This document shows positions 51,272-59,902 of a DNA stretch of 64,000 bases, one piece after another. Source of the stretch: Pseudochrobactrum saccharolyticum (lineage in GTDB: Bacteria; Pseudomonadota; Alphaproteobacteria; Rhizobiales; Rhizobiaceae); the NCBI RefSeq assembly GCF_008801715.1, contig NZ_VZPG01000004.1:310001-374000 (forward strand), given 5' to 3'. The notes below the pieces were generated by a model that saw only the letters and a program-made list of their open reading frames with translations, was not told the origin of the DNA and ran no database searches. A program made the translations under genes and the position numbers. Every line of letters begins with the position of its first letter. Position 1 is the stretch's first letter.

Positions 51272-52465
51272 ATGTCGGAACAATTCCATAAAATCCGTCG
51301 CCTGCCACCTTATGTCTTCGAACAGGTTAACCGCCTGAAGGCGAGTGCGCGAGCGGCGGGTGCCGACATTATTGATCTTGGCATGGGCAATCCTGATCTG
51401 CCGACACCGCAGGGCATTATTGATAAGCTCTGTGAGGCTGTGCAGGACCCGCGCACCCATCGCTATTCCTCATCCAAAGGGATTCCTGGCTTACGTAAAG
51501 CGCAGGCCAATTATTATGCGCGTCGTTTTGGTGTGAAGCTCAATCCGGATACACAGGTTGTTGCCACGCTTGGCTCCAAAGAAGGCTTTGCCAATATGGC
51601 GCAGGCGATTACTGCGCCGGGTGATGTTATTCTGTGTCCGGATCCGACCTATCCGATCCATACTTTCGGCTTTGTCATGTCCGGCGGTGTCATCCGTTCC
51701 ATCAGTGCAAAACCGGATGACAGTTTCCTCGTCTCGCTGGAGCGCGGTGTTAAACACTCGATCCCGAGCCCGATTGCGCTGATTCTGAGTTTTCCGTCCA
51801 ACCCGACTGCGCAAGTGGCGACACTCGACTTCTATAAGGAAGTGGTGGCCTTCGCCCGTAAGCATAATATTATCATCCTGTCGGATCTGGCCTATTCGGA
51901 AATCTATTTTGACGAAAACAACCCGCCGCCATCGGTGTTGCAGGTTGAGGGCGCAATGGATGTAGCGGTTGAATTTACTTCCATGTCCAAGACATTCTCG
52001 ATGGCCGGCTGGCGTATGGGCTTTGCGGTTGGCAATGAAAGGCTGATTGCGGCGCTCACACGGGTCAAATCCTATCTCGATTACGGTGCTTTCACGCCGG
52101 TTCAGGTGGCTGCAACGGCAGCTCTGAACGGCGACGGCAGCGATATTGAATATGTGCGTAATGTTTATAAGACACGCCGCGATGTTCTGGTTGAGAGTTT
52201 TGGCCGTGCAGGTTGGGAAATTCCGTCTCCTGAGGCGACAATGTTTGCGTGGGTTCCGATCCCTGAACGCTACCGCGCCATGGGCTCGCTCGATTTTTCC
52301 AAACTATTGATCGAAAAAGCTGATGTAGCTGTTGCGCCCGGCCTCGGTTTCGGTGAACATGGGGATGAATTTGTGCGCATTGCTTTGGTGGAGAACGAAC
52401 ATCGTATTCGTCAGGCCGCGCGTAATATCAAACGCTTTTTGGGGAATGCTGACGGAGTTGCCTGA
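51272..52465 (+). CDS. alaC: Class I/II aminotransferase, AlaC-like (alanine/glutamate-pyruvate type)
   Basis: This 397-residue PLP enzyme has the Schiff-base lysine in EFTSMSKTFSMAGWRMGF near residue 239. Other conserved parts are the N-terminal FHKIRRLPPYVFEQVNRLKA, DIIDLGMGNPDLPTP, and FPSNPTAQVA. This combination matches AlaC-type aminotransferases, which make alanine from pyruvate. I chose the ATG at 51272, preceded by GGAAGAGAG; an upstream frame from 51218 adds 18 unrelated residues. It stands 105 bases before hom and may share its transcript. A related methionine or aspartate aminotransferase function cannot be excluded. Confidence 0.88.
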   Translation: MSEQFHKIRRLPPYVFEQVNRLKASARAAGADIIDLGMGNPDLPTPQGIIDKLCEAVQDPRTHRYSSSKGIPGLRKAQANYYARRFGVKLNPDTQVVATLGSKEGFANMAQAITAPGDVILCPDPTYPIHTFGFVMSGGVIRSISAKPDDSFLVSLERGVKHSIPSPIALILSFPSNPTAQVATLDFYKEVVAFARKHNIIILSDLAYSEIYFDENNPPPSVLQVEGAMDVAVEFTSMSKTFSMAGWRMGFAVGNERLIAALTRVKSYLDYGAFTPVQVAATAALNGDGSDIEYVRNVYKTRRDVLVESFGRAGWEIPSPEATMFAWVPIPERYRAMGSLDFSKLLIEKADVAVAPGLGFGEHGDEFVRIALVENEHRIRQAARNIKRFLGNADGVA

Positions 52466-52474
52466 TAAAAAGGC

Positions 52475-52536
52475 GGCTTCAGGGGATTGCCCTGAGCCAA
52501 GCGAATAAAGTGAGGCGGGAGCATACAGTTCCCGCC
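52475..52536 (+). repeat. Two successive hairpins between alaC and hom
   Basis: The first hairpin (52475-52498) pairs GGCTTCAGGG with CCCTGAGCC. The second (52514-52536) pairs GGCGGGA with TCCCGCC. Neither has a T-run. They may attenuate or process an alaC-hom transcript. Confidence 0.5.
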
Positions 52537-52570
52537 CGTTGAATTAAGTATATATTGCTGAGGCACAATA

Positions 52571-53890
52571 ATGAGTAATGCATTGCGGATCGGTGTCGCC
52601 GGACTTGGCACCGTAGGAGCATCGGTTTTGCGCATTCTGCGCGATAAAGCCGAAATGATGACAAGGCAATGCGGACGCGAAATTGTAGTGACTGCGGTCA
52701 GCGCACGTGACCGTACGCGTGACCGTGGTGTTGATCTCAGCAATATTGAATGGTTCGATGATCCGGTTGCACTGGCAAAATCAGATAATATTGATGTTTT
52801 TGTTGAGCTGGTTGGCGGCTCGGAAGGCACTGCACGCGCTGCTGTTGAGGTTGCACTCAATTCCGGTCGCCATGTGGTGACTGCCAATAAAGCCTTGCTG
52901 GCCTATCATGGTGTGGAACTGGCCAAAATCGCGGAAGCCAAAGGCGTGTTGCTGAATTTTGAAGCAGCGGTTGCAGGCGGTATTCCGGTGATTAAGGCTA
53001 TGCGTGAATCGCTGACCGGTAATACTGTGTCGCGTGTTTATGGTATTATGAACGGTACTTGTAACTATATCCTGACCCGTATGGGTGAGGAGGGAATTTC
53101 CTTCACCGAATGTCTGAAAGATGCACAGCGTCTCGGTTATGCGGAGGCTGATCCGACCTTTGATATTGAAGGCAATGACACGGCGCATAAGCTGGCACTG
53201 CTGACCAGTATTGCATTCGGCACGCAGATTGCGGCGGATGATATTTATCTGGAAGGGATCAGCAATATTTCGCTTGCGGATATCCGTGCAGCAGAAGAGC
53301 TTGGCTATAAAATCAAGCTGCTCGGCGTGGCTCAGAAGACAGAAACCGGTGTGGAGCAGCGTGTGCATCCGACATTGGTGCCAACTTCTTCTGTTATTGC
53401 GCAGGTGCATGGCGTGACCAATGCGGTGGCGATCGAAACCGACCTTCTCGGCGAATTGCTGCTCTCAGGTCCGGGTGCCGGCGGCAATGCCACGGCCTCT
53501 GCTGTGATTGGTGATATTGCCGATATCGGTAAAAGCCGTCCGGGTTTCCAGCACGGGCCGGTCTTCGGTACACCTGCAAAAGATCTGAAGCCGACAGCGC
53601 GCGCGAAAATGCGTTCTCATGCCGGTGGTTATTTTATTCGTCTGAATGTGCATGATCGCGCCGGAGTGTTTGCAACGATTGCCAAGCGCATGGCGGAAAA
53701 TGATATTTCGCTGGAATCTATCGTTCAGCGCGGCACCGGTGCCAATGTCGAAGAGGCTGTGATTAAAACAGTTGTACTCGTAACCCATGCAACCACGGAA
53801 TCAGCGGTTAAGCAGGCTTTGAAGGCGATTACCGAAGATGGTGATCTCTTCGACAAGCCGCAGATGATCCGCATTGAACGTGCGGGTTAA
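52571..53890 (+). CDS. hom: Homoserine dehydrogenase
   Basis: This 439-residue enzyme reduces aspartate semialdehyde to homoserine for threonine, methionine and isoleucine synthesis. The N-terminal NAD(P) motif is GVAGLGTVGASVL and NANKALLAYHG-like residues (VVTANKALLAYHG) follow. The catalytic domain has MNGTCNYILTRM and EADPTFDIEGNDTAHKLALL. A C-terminal ACT domain (residues about 355-430, YFIRLNVHDRAGVFATIAKRMAENDISLESIVQ) should allow threonine feedback control. A terminator follows directly. Confidence 0.97.
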   Translation: MSNALRIGVAGLGTVGASVLRILRDKAEMMTRQCGREIVVTAVSARDRTRDRGVDLSNIEWFDDPVALAKSDNIDVFVELVGGSEGTARAAVEVALNSGRHVVTANKALLAYHGVELAKIAEAKGVLLNFEAAVAGGIPVIKAMRESLTGNTVSRVYGIMNGTCNYILTRMGEEGISFTECLKDAQRLGYAEADPTFDIEGNDTAHKLALLTSIAFGTQIAADDIYLEGISNISLADIRAAEELGYKIKLLGVAQKTETGVEQRVHPTLVPTSSVIAQVHGVTNAVAIETDLLGELLLSGPGAGGNATASAVIGDIADIGKSRPGFQHGPVFGTPAKDLKPTARAKMRSHAGGYFIRLNVHDRAGVFATIAKRMAENDISLESIVQRGTGANVEEAVIKTVVLVTHATTESAVKQALKAITEDGDLFDKPQMIRIERAG

Positions 53891-53907
53891 TAAAGACAGA
53901 AATTGAT

Positions 53908-53938
53908 AAAAACCGCCGGAATTTCCGGCGGTTTTTTG
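53908..53938 (+). terminator. Terminator after hom
   Basis: CCGCCGGAA and TTCCGGCGG form a strong GC-rich stem flanked by A and T runs. Confidence 0.9.
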
Positions 53939-53951
53939 TTGCGGATAGCTC

Positions 53952-53980
53952 TTGTCAGCAAAAAATCTATTTGATAAATT
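53952..53980 (+). promoter_or_regulatory. Candidate sigma-70 promoter of the ABC-F leader transcript
   Basis: TTGTCA (53952-53957) and TAAATT (53975-53980) are separated by 17 bases and match the consensus at 5 of 6 and 4 of 6 positions. The predicted start of transcription near 53987 is about 35 bases before the leader peptide ATG. Confidence 0.45.
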
Positions 53981-54010
53981 TCTGAGCAGCTCAACGCAGT
54001 TTAGGAAAGG

Positions 54011-54099
54011 AGGGCCGTAAGATGTTTTCTCTGCGACATCAGCATCATCACACATTCGGCCCTGATTACGCCCTGTCTCATTAATTTGTGCAGGGCCGA
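54011..54099 (+). promoter_or_regulatory. Candidate attenuator with mutually exclusive stems
   Basis: Stem A pairs AGGGCCG (54011-54017) with CGGCCCT (54057-54063). Stem B pairs TCGGCCCTG (54056-54064) with CAGGGCCGA (54091-54099), 9 bp perfect. The middle strand is shared, so the stems exclude each other, and stem A hides the leader ribosome site. Confidence 0.45.
54022..54084 (+). CDS. Candidate 20-residue His-rich leader peptide upstream of the ABC-F gene
   Basis: The short frame encodes MFSLRHQHHHTFGPDYALSH. It has a near-ideal ribosome site GGAGG (54009-54013), eight bases before the ATG, stronger than that of the ABC-F gene itself. Four of its first ten residues are histidine. Its codons 12-14 overlap CGGCCCT, which can pair either with AGGGCCG over the ribosome site (54011-54017) or with CAGGGCCGA after the stop (54091-54099). 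This is the arrangement expected of a translational or transcriptional attenuator. Chance cannot be ruled out from one sequence. Confidence 0.45.
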   Translation: MFSLRHQHHHTFGPDYALSH

Positions 54100-54245
54100 T
54101 TAAGACTGTAAAGCCTGTCTTTATCAGCCTTTTCTGAAAGGTGTAGTTCTGCTTGGAGCATGCTGCATCTGATTTGAGCCATCCCGTTACCAGTTCGCAT
54201 CTATGCGATGTTCTGTGCGGCTATGGCAAATTCTGAGCTGATCTT

Positions 54246-55775
54246 ATGTCCTACCTTAATCTTCAAAATCTTTCTCTTACTCTGTCTGTCGAACTGTTTC
54301 GTAATTTAAGCCTCGTTGTCGGTGAGGGGGAACGTCTTGGTGTGGTTGCCGCCAACGGTCGCGGTAAATCCAGTCTGATGCGTATCATCAGCGGTGATCT
54401 GGAGCCAACGGATGGTCTGGTGACCCGTGCCCGTGGTCTGAAAACCGGCGTGGTGCCGCAATATGTGCCGCAGGACTGGCTGGATATTTCCTTATATAAT
54501 GTGGTGCTGAGTGGGCTGGATGAAGATGCGCAGCTGAATGAAAGCTGGCGCGTTGATATTATTCTCGACGATCTGAGTGTGCCGCAGGATATGCGTGACC
54601 GTGCAATGCGGCAGTTGAGCGGAGGCTGGCAGCGCCTTGCTTTGCTGGCGCGAACGCAGATTGCCGAGCCCGATCTGTTGCTGCTGGACGAGCCGACCAA
54701 CCATCTGGATCTGGAAAAAATCCATCTACTTGAAGGCTGGTTGAATGATCTGCCGCGTTCAACAGCAGTGATTATGTGCAGCCATGACCGTGCTTTTCTC
54801 GATGCTGTAACCAAGCGTACATTGTTTTTGCGGCCTGAAAATTCGCAAATCTATGCTCTGTCTTATAGCCGTGCCCGTGTCGCATTGGATGAGGCCGATG
54901 CTGCGGATGCGCGCCAATATCAGAAAGATATGAAAACCGCACAGCAATTGCGCAAACAGGCGGCCAAACTCAATAATATTGGTATCAATTCGGGCAGTGA
55001 CCTGCTGGTGATAAAAACCAAACAGCTGAAGGACCGTGCGGAGAGGTTGGAAGATGCTGCCAAGCCTGCGCATCTGGAGCGGTCTGCCGGTGTTATCAGG
55101 CTGGCAGGGCAGAGCAGTCATGCCCGTGCACTGGTGGTGATTGATAATCTTGATGTGGTCACGCCGGATAATCGCATTCTTTATAAAACTGGCCGTTTAT
55201 GGATTAGCCCCGGTGATCGTATTGTACTGCTGGGGGCCAATGGTACCGGTAAAACGCGGTTGCTGACCATGGTACGGAATGTGATTACGGGTGTTGAGCC
55301 GGAAAGTTCGGCACTTAAAGCCACGCCGTCACTGGTGCTGGGCTATAGCGATCAGGCATTGTCGGAACTCAATGACAAGCATACGCCGCTGGAAACCATC
55401 ATTCGTCGTTTTGATATCGGCGATCAGAAAGCGCGTTCGCTGCTGGCAGGGGCGGGTATGAATATTGATATGCAGGGGAAGGCGGTTGCACGACTTTCCG
55501 GCGGGCAAAAAGCGCGGCTTGCTATGCTGGTGCTGCGGCTGACACATCCGAATTTCTATATTCTCGATGAACCGACCAACCATCTGGATATTGAGGGGCA
55601 GGAGGCGCTGGAAGCTGAATTGCTGAACAGCGATGCCGCCTGTCTTCTGGTGTCGCATGACCGCAGTTTCGTGCGCAATACCGGCAATCGTTTCTGGCAG
55701 ATTGTGAAGAATAAGCTGGTTGAAGTGGAGTCACCGGAAGCATTCTTTGAAGAAGCCGGACAGCTTGCGGGCTGA
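54246..55775 (+). CDS. ABC-F family ATPase
   Basis: This 509-residue soluble protein has two ABC domains and no membrane segments. Domain 1 has AANGRGKSS (an alanine replaces the first Walker A glycine), LSGGWQRL and LLLLDEPTNHLDL. Domain 2 has GANGTGKTR, LSGGQKARLAML and FYILDEPTNHLDI. The inter-domain linker (about residues 215-285) is charged and helical. ABC-F proteins act on the ribosome as translation factors or antibiotic-resistance proteins. It lies between hom and glpX, which are usually closer together in Brucellaceae, and is preceded by a candidate leader peptide. Confidence 0.9.
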   Translation: MSYLNLQNLSLTLSVELFRNLSLVVGEGERLGVVAANGRGKSSLMRIISGDLEPTDGLVTRARGLKTGVVPQYVPQDWLDISLYNVVLSGLDEDAQLNESWRVDIILDDLSVPQDMRDRAMRQLSGGWQRLALLARTQIAEPDLLLLDEPTNHLDLEKIHLLEGWLNDLPRSTAVIMCSHDRAFLDAVTKRTLFLRPENSQIYALSYSRARVALDEADAADARQYQKDMKTAQQLRKQAAKLNNIGINSGSDLLVIKTKQLKDRAERLEDAAKPAHLERSAGVIRLAGQSSHARALVVIDNLDVVTPDNRILYKTGRLWISPGDRIVLLGANGTGKTRLLTMVRNVITGVEPESSALKATPSLVLGYSDQALSELNDKHTPLETIIRRFDIGDQKARSLLAGAGMNIDMQGKAVARLSGGQKARLAMLVLRLTHPNFYILDEPTNHLDIEGQEALEAELLNSDAACLLVSHDRSFVRNTGNRFWQIVKNKLVEVESPEAFFEEAGQLAG

Positions 55776-55796
55776 ATAGTCTGATATATAACAAAA

Positions 55797-55839
55797 GATA
55801 CCGGCAGTGTAATTCTTACGAAAATACACTGCCGGTATC
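55797..55839 (+). terminator. Long stem-loop after the ABC-F gene
   Basis: A perfect 15-bp stem (GATACCGGCAGTGTA at 55797-55811, complement at 55825-55839) with a 13-base loop lies 21 bases after the stop. There is no clear T-run, so it may be a stabilising stem rather than a terminator. Confidence 0.6.
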
Positions 55840-56063
55840 ACTCGTTTTCAAATGTGATGGTTTTTCAACCGAGTATAATCGATTTACTTTTTCTCCCCGC
55901 GCTTTATCCCTTGCAGGGAGAGCCCGACTTTGCCAAAAGATGGCGACCATGTCTGACAATCCCCTGTCATCATAATCGGCTACAGCAGTTTTGTATCCGT
56001 TGCGCAGCGATACTATTCCGGATTGCAGGCATATCTTTCGATAACGAATTTAGGACTGTTTAA

Positions 56064-57053
56064 ATGGCCAATTCTGCAGATCAGACCCCGCAGGGTCTCG
56101 ACCGTATTCTGACACTCGAGCTGGTTCGCGTGACCGAGCGCGCCGCTGTGGCTGCTGCCCGTCTGCGTGGCCGCGGTGATGAAAAAGCTGCGGATCAGGT
56201 TGCTGTTGACGCAATGCGTAAAGAGCTGAACCGTCTGCCGATCTCCGGTACTGTTGTTATCGGTGAAGGTGAACGTGACGAAGCGCCGATGCTCTATATC
56301 GGTGAAGAAGTTGGTACCCGCAACGGTCCTGAAGTTGACATCGCGCTCGATCCGCTGGAAGGCACCACCATCTGCGCCAAGAACCTGCCAAACTCGCTGG
56401 CTGTTGTTGCAATTGCTGAAAAAGGCAATCTGCTTTACGCACCGGACGTTTACATGCAGAAAATCGCTGTTGGTCCGGGTTATCCGCGCGGCGTTGTAGA
56501 TATTGATGCTTCTGCGACTGAAAACCTGAACGCGCTGGCAAAAGCCAAAGGCGTTAAGGTCAATGAAATCACCGCCTGCATCATGGATCGTCCGCGTCAT
56601 GCACGCCTGATCGAAGAAGTACGCGCAACCGGTGCTGCAATCCGTCTGATCGGTGACGGTGACGTTGCCGGTGTAATGCACACCACCAATCCGGATGAAA
56701 CCGGCATTGATATCTATCTTGGTATTGGCGGCGCGCCTGAAGGCGTTCTGGCAGCAGCAGCTCTGCGCTGCATCGGCGGCCAGATGCAGGGTCGTCTGCA
56801 GTTCAATTCCGATGACCAGATTGCCCGCGCTCTGAAAATGGGTGTTACAGACCCGAACAAAGTCTATCTGATGGAAGAAATGGCGAAAGGCGACGTACTG
56901 TTTGCAGCCACCGGTGTAACCGACGGCAACATGCTCTCCGGCGTAAAATTTGCCCGCGACTACATTCAGACCCACACCATCGTCATGCGTGCTCAGTCAC
57001 AGACTGTGCGTGAGATTAAAGCGCGGCACCAAGACCTCTCCAAGTTCGCTTAA
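56064..57053 (+). CDS. glpX: Class II fructose-1,6-bisphosphatase GlpX
   Basis: This 329-residue enzyme removes the 1-phosphate from fructose-1,6-bisphosphate in gluconeogenesis. Metal and substrate motifs of the GlpX family are visible: VVIGEGERDEAPMLYIGEEVG, DIALDPLEGTT, IRLIGDGDVAGVM and IYLGIGGAPEGVLAAAALRC. Length matches the family. Downstream it runs into a palindromic repeat (57061-57167) rather than a terminator. Confidence 0.96.
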   Translation: MANSADQTPQGLDRILTLELVRVTERAAVAAARLRGRGDEKAADQVAVDAMRKELNRLPISGTVVIGEGERDEAPMLYIGEEVGTRNGPEVDIALDPLEGTTICAKNLPNSLAVVAIAEKGNLLYAPDVYMQKIAVGPGYPRGVVDIDASATENLNALAKAKGVKVNEITACIMDRPRHARLIEEVRATGAAIRLIGDGDVAGVMHTTNPDETGIDIYLGIGGAPEGVLAAAALRCIGGQMQGRLQFNSDDQIARALKMGVTDPNKVYLMEEMAKGDVLFAATGVTDGNMLSGVKFARDYIQTHTIVMRAQSQTVREIKARHQDLSKFA

Positions 57054-57060
57054 TAAAAAC

Positions 57061-57167
57061 CATCAGGATTGGTCTGCAAATGGCGATTTCTGTGCTTCCG
57101 GTGCTCACGTACTATCAGTACGCTCCGCTCCGGTTCTCGAAATCACCATTTTCGCCGCAACCTGATG
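57061..57167. repeat. Dispersed palindromic element, copy B
   Basis: CATCAGG (57061-57067) and CCTGATG (57161-57167) bound a core (57074-57155) that aligns with 30568-30650. The outer arms differ from copy A but occupy the same places. Confidence 0.75.
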
Positions 57168-57308
57168 ATTTTTAGCCTCGCGCTACAAGAACAGCTACGA
57201 GAGTGGCACCATAATTAAATTCTGCTATAAGGCGACATTGAAAAATGTCGCCTTTATTGTTTCGATCAAGCTCTGAAATGACAAAGAGCGACATTTTCTT
57301 CTTTATGC

Positions 57309-57352
57309 GCATAATCTTGTCCGAAAAGTCATACAACTTTTCGGGATTATGC
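57309..57352. repeat. Palindrome upstream of recJ
   Basis: GCATAATC (57309-57316) and GATTATGC (57345-57352) enclose CCGAAAAGT and ACTTTTCGG. The inner CGAAAAG stem resembles that of the element at 10705-10755, and the outer arms resemble 27585-27631. Confidence 0.7.
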
Positions 57353-57393
57353 TGATATCGCCTTTGTTGTTTGTAAAAACAGGAGTTGCCCGC

Positions 57394-59202
57394 GTGGATA
57401 TGAATGAGCGTTTGTTTCTCGGAATACGTTCTTCTGCAACGGGCATGAAATGGGTGGATCGGTTAGGTCTGCGGGAAGCCAATACCGCCCTCGCTATCGC
57501 CCAGAATTACGGCATTCCCGATCTGGTTTCCCGTGTTATGGCTGGTCGTGGCGTTGGCCTTGAAGCCGCTGAAGAATTTCTCAATCCGAGCATCCGTACC
57601 CTGATGCCTGATCCGCTCACTCTGACGGATATGAAACAGGCTGCTGTTCGTATTGCCGATGCTATTCAGCGCCGTGAGAATGTTGCAATCTTTGGTGATT
57701 ATGACGTCGATGGTGCTTGTTCATCTGCGCTGCTGTCCCGCTTTCTCAATGCCTATGACATCAAGAATATCATTTATATTCCGGATCGCATTTTTGAAGG
57801 CTATGGTCCAAATCCCGACGCCATGCGCGAGCTGGTTGCCAAAGGTGCATCGCTGATTGTGACCGTCGACTGCGGCACTAACAGTGCCGTGTCGATTACC
57901 GCTGCGAAAGATGCCGGTGCTGATGTTGTGGTTCTGGATCACCATCAGGTTGGCGGCGATTTGCCGGAAGATGCCGCCGCGATTGTTAATCCGAACCGTG
58001 AGGATGATATTTCAGGGCAGGGGCATCTCTGCGCTGCCGGTGTTGTCTTTATGACTTTGGTGCAATTGGCACGGGAATTGCGTGAGCGCGGTATCAAAGC
58101 GCCAAATGGTACGCCGGATTTGCTGGGCTATCTCGATCTGGTGGGCTTGGCCACGGTTTGCGATGTGGTGCCGCTGATCGGTGTGAACCGCGCTTTTGTG
58201 GTTAAAGGTCTGCTCGCTGCCCGCAATCAGAGCAATGCAGGTTTAGCGGCTTTGGCGCGGGTGTCGCGTATCGGTGAGCCGCTCAATAGTTTTCATTTTG
58301 GTTTTCTCATTGGCCCCCGCATTAATGCAGGCGGGCGTATCGGCAATGCTGCTTTGGGTAGCCGTTTGCTGACATTGGATGATCCAGTTGAAGCCAATAC
58401 CATCGCTGAAGAGCTGGACAGGTTGAATGCCGAGCGTCAGGCGATGGAAGCGGTGATGTTGCAGCAGGCGGAAGCGGAAGCCTTTGCTGAGCTTTCCGGC
58501 AAGTCAGGGCCGGCCGTATTGGTCACTGCTAATGAGGACTGGCATCCGGGTATTGTTGGTCTGCTGGCTTCCCGTCTGAAGGATAAGGCGAAACGTCCGA
58601 CATTTGCCATTGCCTTTAATGGTAATGGTGTGGGCACAGGATCGGGGCGCTCGATCAGTGGTTTTGATCTGGGCAAGCTGGTGCGCAAAGCCGTTGAACA
58701 GGGCTTGCTGGTCAAAGGCGGCGGTCATGCTATGGCGGCGGGTATCACGGTGGAGAAATCCAAACTCGGTGCTTTGCGCGCATTTTTTGAAGAGCAGGCT
58801 GCCGAGCAGGTGGATGAACTGCGCGCTGAGCAAAGTCTGGCGATTGATGGTGCGGTTTCTGCCACAGGTGCCACGGTTGCGCTGTATAATGCTTTGGAAA
58901 AAGCAGGGCCATATGGTGCTGGTCATGTGCAACCGCTGCTGGCACTGCCAAACCATACAATCGCTGATGTGCGTGTTGTCGGGCGCGATCATGTGAAAGT
59001 TGCCCTGAAAGGGCTGGACGGCAAACGTGTCGACGGTATTGCCTTCCGTGCTGCTGACAGTGATCTTGGGCGTTTCCTGTTCGATCAGGCCGGACACATG
59101 GTGCATGTTGCCGGCCATTTATCGCTCAATCACTGGAATGGCTCAGTCTCAACACAAATCCGTATCGTGGATGCGGCTAAGGTTGATCTCTCGCGCCAAT
59201 AA
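57394..59202 (+). CDS. recJ: Single-strand-specific 5'-3' exonuclease RecJ
   Basis: This 602-residue exonuclease acts in recombinational and mismatch repair. DHH-family motifs are present: VAIFGDYDVDGACSSALL, VTVDCGTNSA, VLDHHQVGGDLP, VGLATVCDVVPL, and DHHA1 motif KGGGHAMAAGIT near residue 450. A C-terminal OB-like domain follows. I chose the GTG at 57394 because AGGAG (57381-57385) is eight bases before it; the ATG at 57400 is the alternative, and the ATG at 57349 has no ribosome site. Confidence 0.95.
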   Translation: MDMNERLFLGIRSSATGMKWVDRLGLREANTALAIAQNYGIPDLVSRVMAGRGVGLEAAEEFLNPSIRTLMPDPLTLTDMKQAAVRIADAIQRRENVAIFGDYDVDGACSSALLSRFLNAYDIKNIIYIPDRIFEGYGPNPDAMRELVAKGASLIVTVDCGTNSAVSITAAKDAGADVVVLDHHQVGGDLPEDAAAIVNPNREDDISGQGHLCAAGVVFMTLVQLARELRERGIKAPNGTPDLLGYLDLVGLATVCDVVPLIGVNRAFVVKGLLAARNQSNAGLAALARVSRIGEPLNSFHFGFLIGPRINAGGRIGNAALGSRLLTLDDPVEANTIAEELDRLNAERQAMEAVMLQQAEAEAFAELSGKSGPAVLVTANEDWHPGIVGLLASRLKDKAKRPTFAIAFNGNGVGTGSGRSISGFDLGKLVRKAVEQGLLVKGGGHAMAAGITVEKSKLGALRAFFEEQAAEQVDELRAEQSLAIDGAVSATGATVALYNALEKAGPYGAGHVQPLLALPNHTIADVRVVGRDHVKVALKGLDGKRVDGIAFRAADSDLGRFLFDQAGHMVHVAGHLSLNHWNGSVSTQIRIVDAAKVDLSRQ

Positions 59203-59232
59203 GAGGCAGCTTAACAGCTTGCTGAGGTTAGT

Positions 59233-59673
59233 TTACCAGCTGCCGGTATTTTCCATAGATGCCCATGGCTCTTGCGGTGCCAGTCTTTCACCCTTTTGCA
59301 GAATTTCAATGGAAATACCGTCCGGTGATTTTACAAAAGCCATGCGGCCGTCGCGTGGCGGACGGTTGATGACAACGCCTTTGTCTTTCAGATTTTGGCA
59401 GAAGTCATAAATATTATCGACCTCATAGGCGAGATGGCCGAAATTGCGTCCGCCGCTATAGGTTTCCGCATCCCAGTTATAGGTGAGTTCCAGCTCCGGT
59501 GCGCGGGAATTTTCTGCATTCGCCTGATCTTTCGACGCGCTGAGGAAGATCAAAGTGAAGCGTCCCTGTTCACTTTCCGTGCGGCGTGTTTCCACCAGTC
59601 CGAATTTTCCAACAAAAAAATCCAGTGACTCATCAATGTCACGAATACGGATCATGGTGTGCAAATAGCGCAT
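59233..59673 (-). CDS. gloA: Lactoylglutathione lyase (glyoxalase I)
   Basis: This 146-residue VOC-fold enzyme converts the methylglyoxal-glutathione adduct to lactoylglutathione. Metal ligands in order are His5 (MRYLHTMIRIRDIDESLDFF), Glu in LELTYNW, His in NFGHLAYEV and Glu in GISIEILQKGE. Length and spacing match GloA. It converges on recJ with a 30-base gap. Confidence 0.95.
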   Translation of the reverse strand: MRYLHTMIRIRDIDESLDFFVGKFGLVETRRTESEQGRFTLIFLSASKDQANAENSRAPELELTYNWDAETYSGGRNFGHLAYEVDNIYDFCQNLKDKGVVINRPPRDGRMAFVKSPDGISIEILQKGERLAPQEPWASMENTGSW

Positions 59674-59902
59674 GTTTGCCTCCTGTTTTCCCCTGTTTGA
59701 TCCTGTCTGTTTTAGCGGGTGTCATATTTAAAACAGGGCAGATTTGAAATAGTTCACCGCTGTTTTAGCATGCCTGCTCATAAAGTCTGTGATCGAAACA
59801 GGAATATTGAAAGTTTGCTCTTGCCGGATACGGTTAAGGAAGTGTTATCTTGAAGATGAGAATCAACCTGATTTGCCCGGCAGATGAAAGGAGGAGCGTG
59901 CC

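Larger units (their letters stand above)
57054..57393. other. Gene-free region with two repeat families
   Basis: These 340 bases between glpX and recJ hold palindromic element copy B (57061-57167) and the GCATAATC palindrome (57309-57352). The recJ promoter should lie here. An in-frame extension of recJ to 57349 enters the second repeat and is not supported. Confidence 0.55.

Noticed and set aside
52466-52570. SAM-type riboswitch before hom
   Set aside because: The hairpins do not show the SAM-II pseudoknot pattern, and SAM-II usually precedes methionine genes other than hom.
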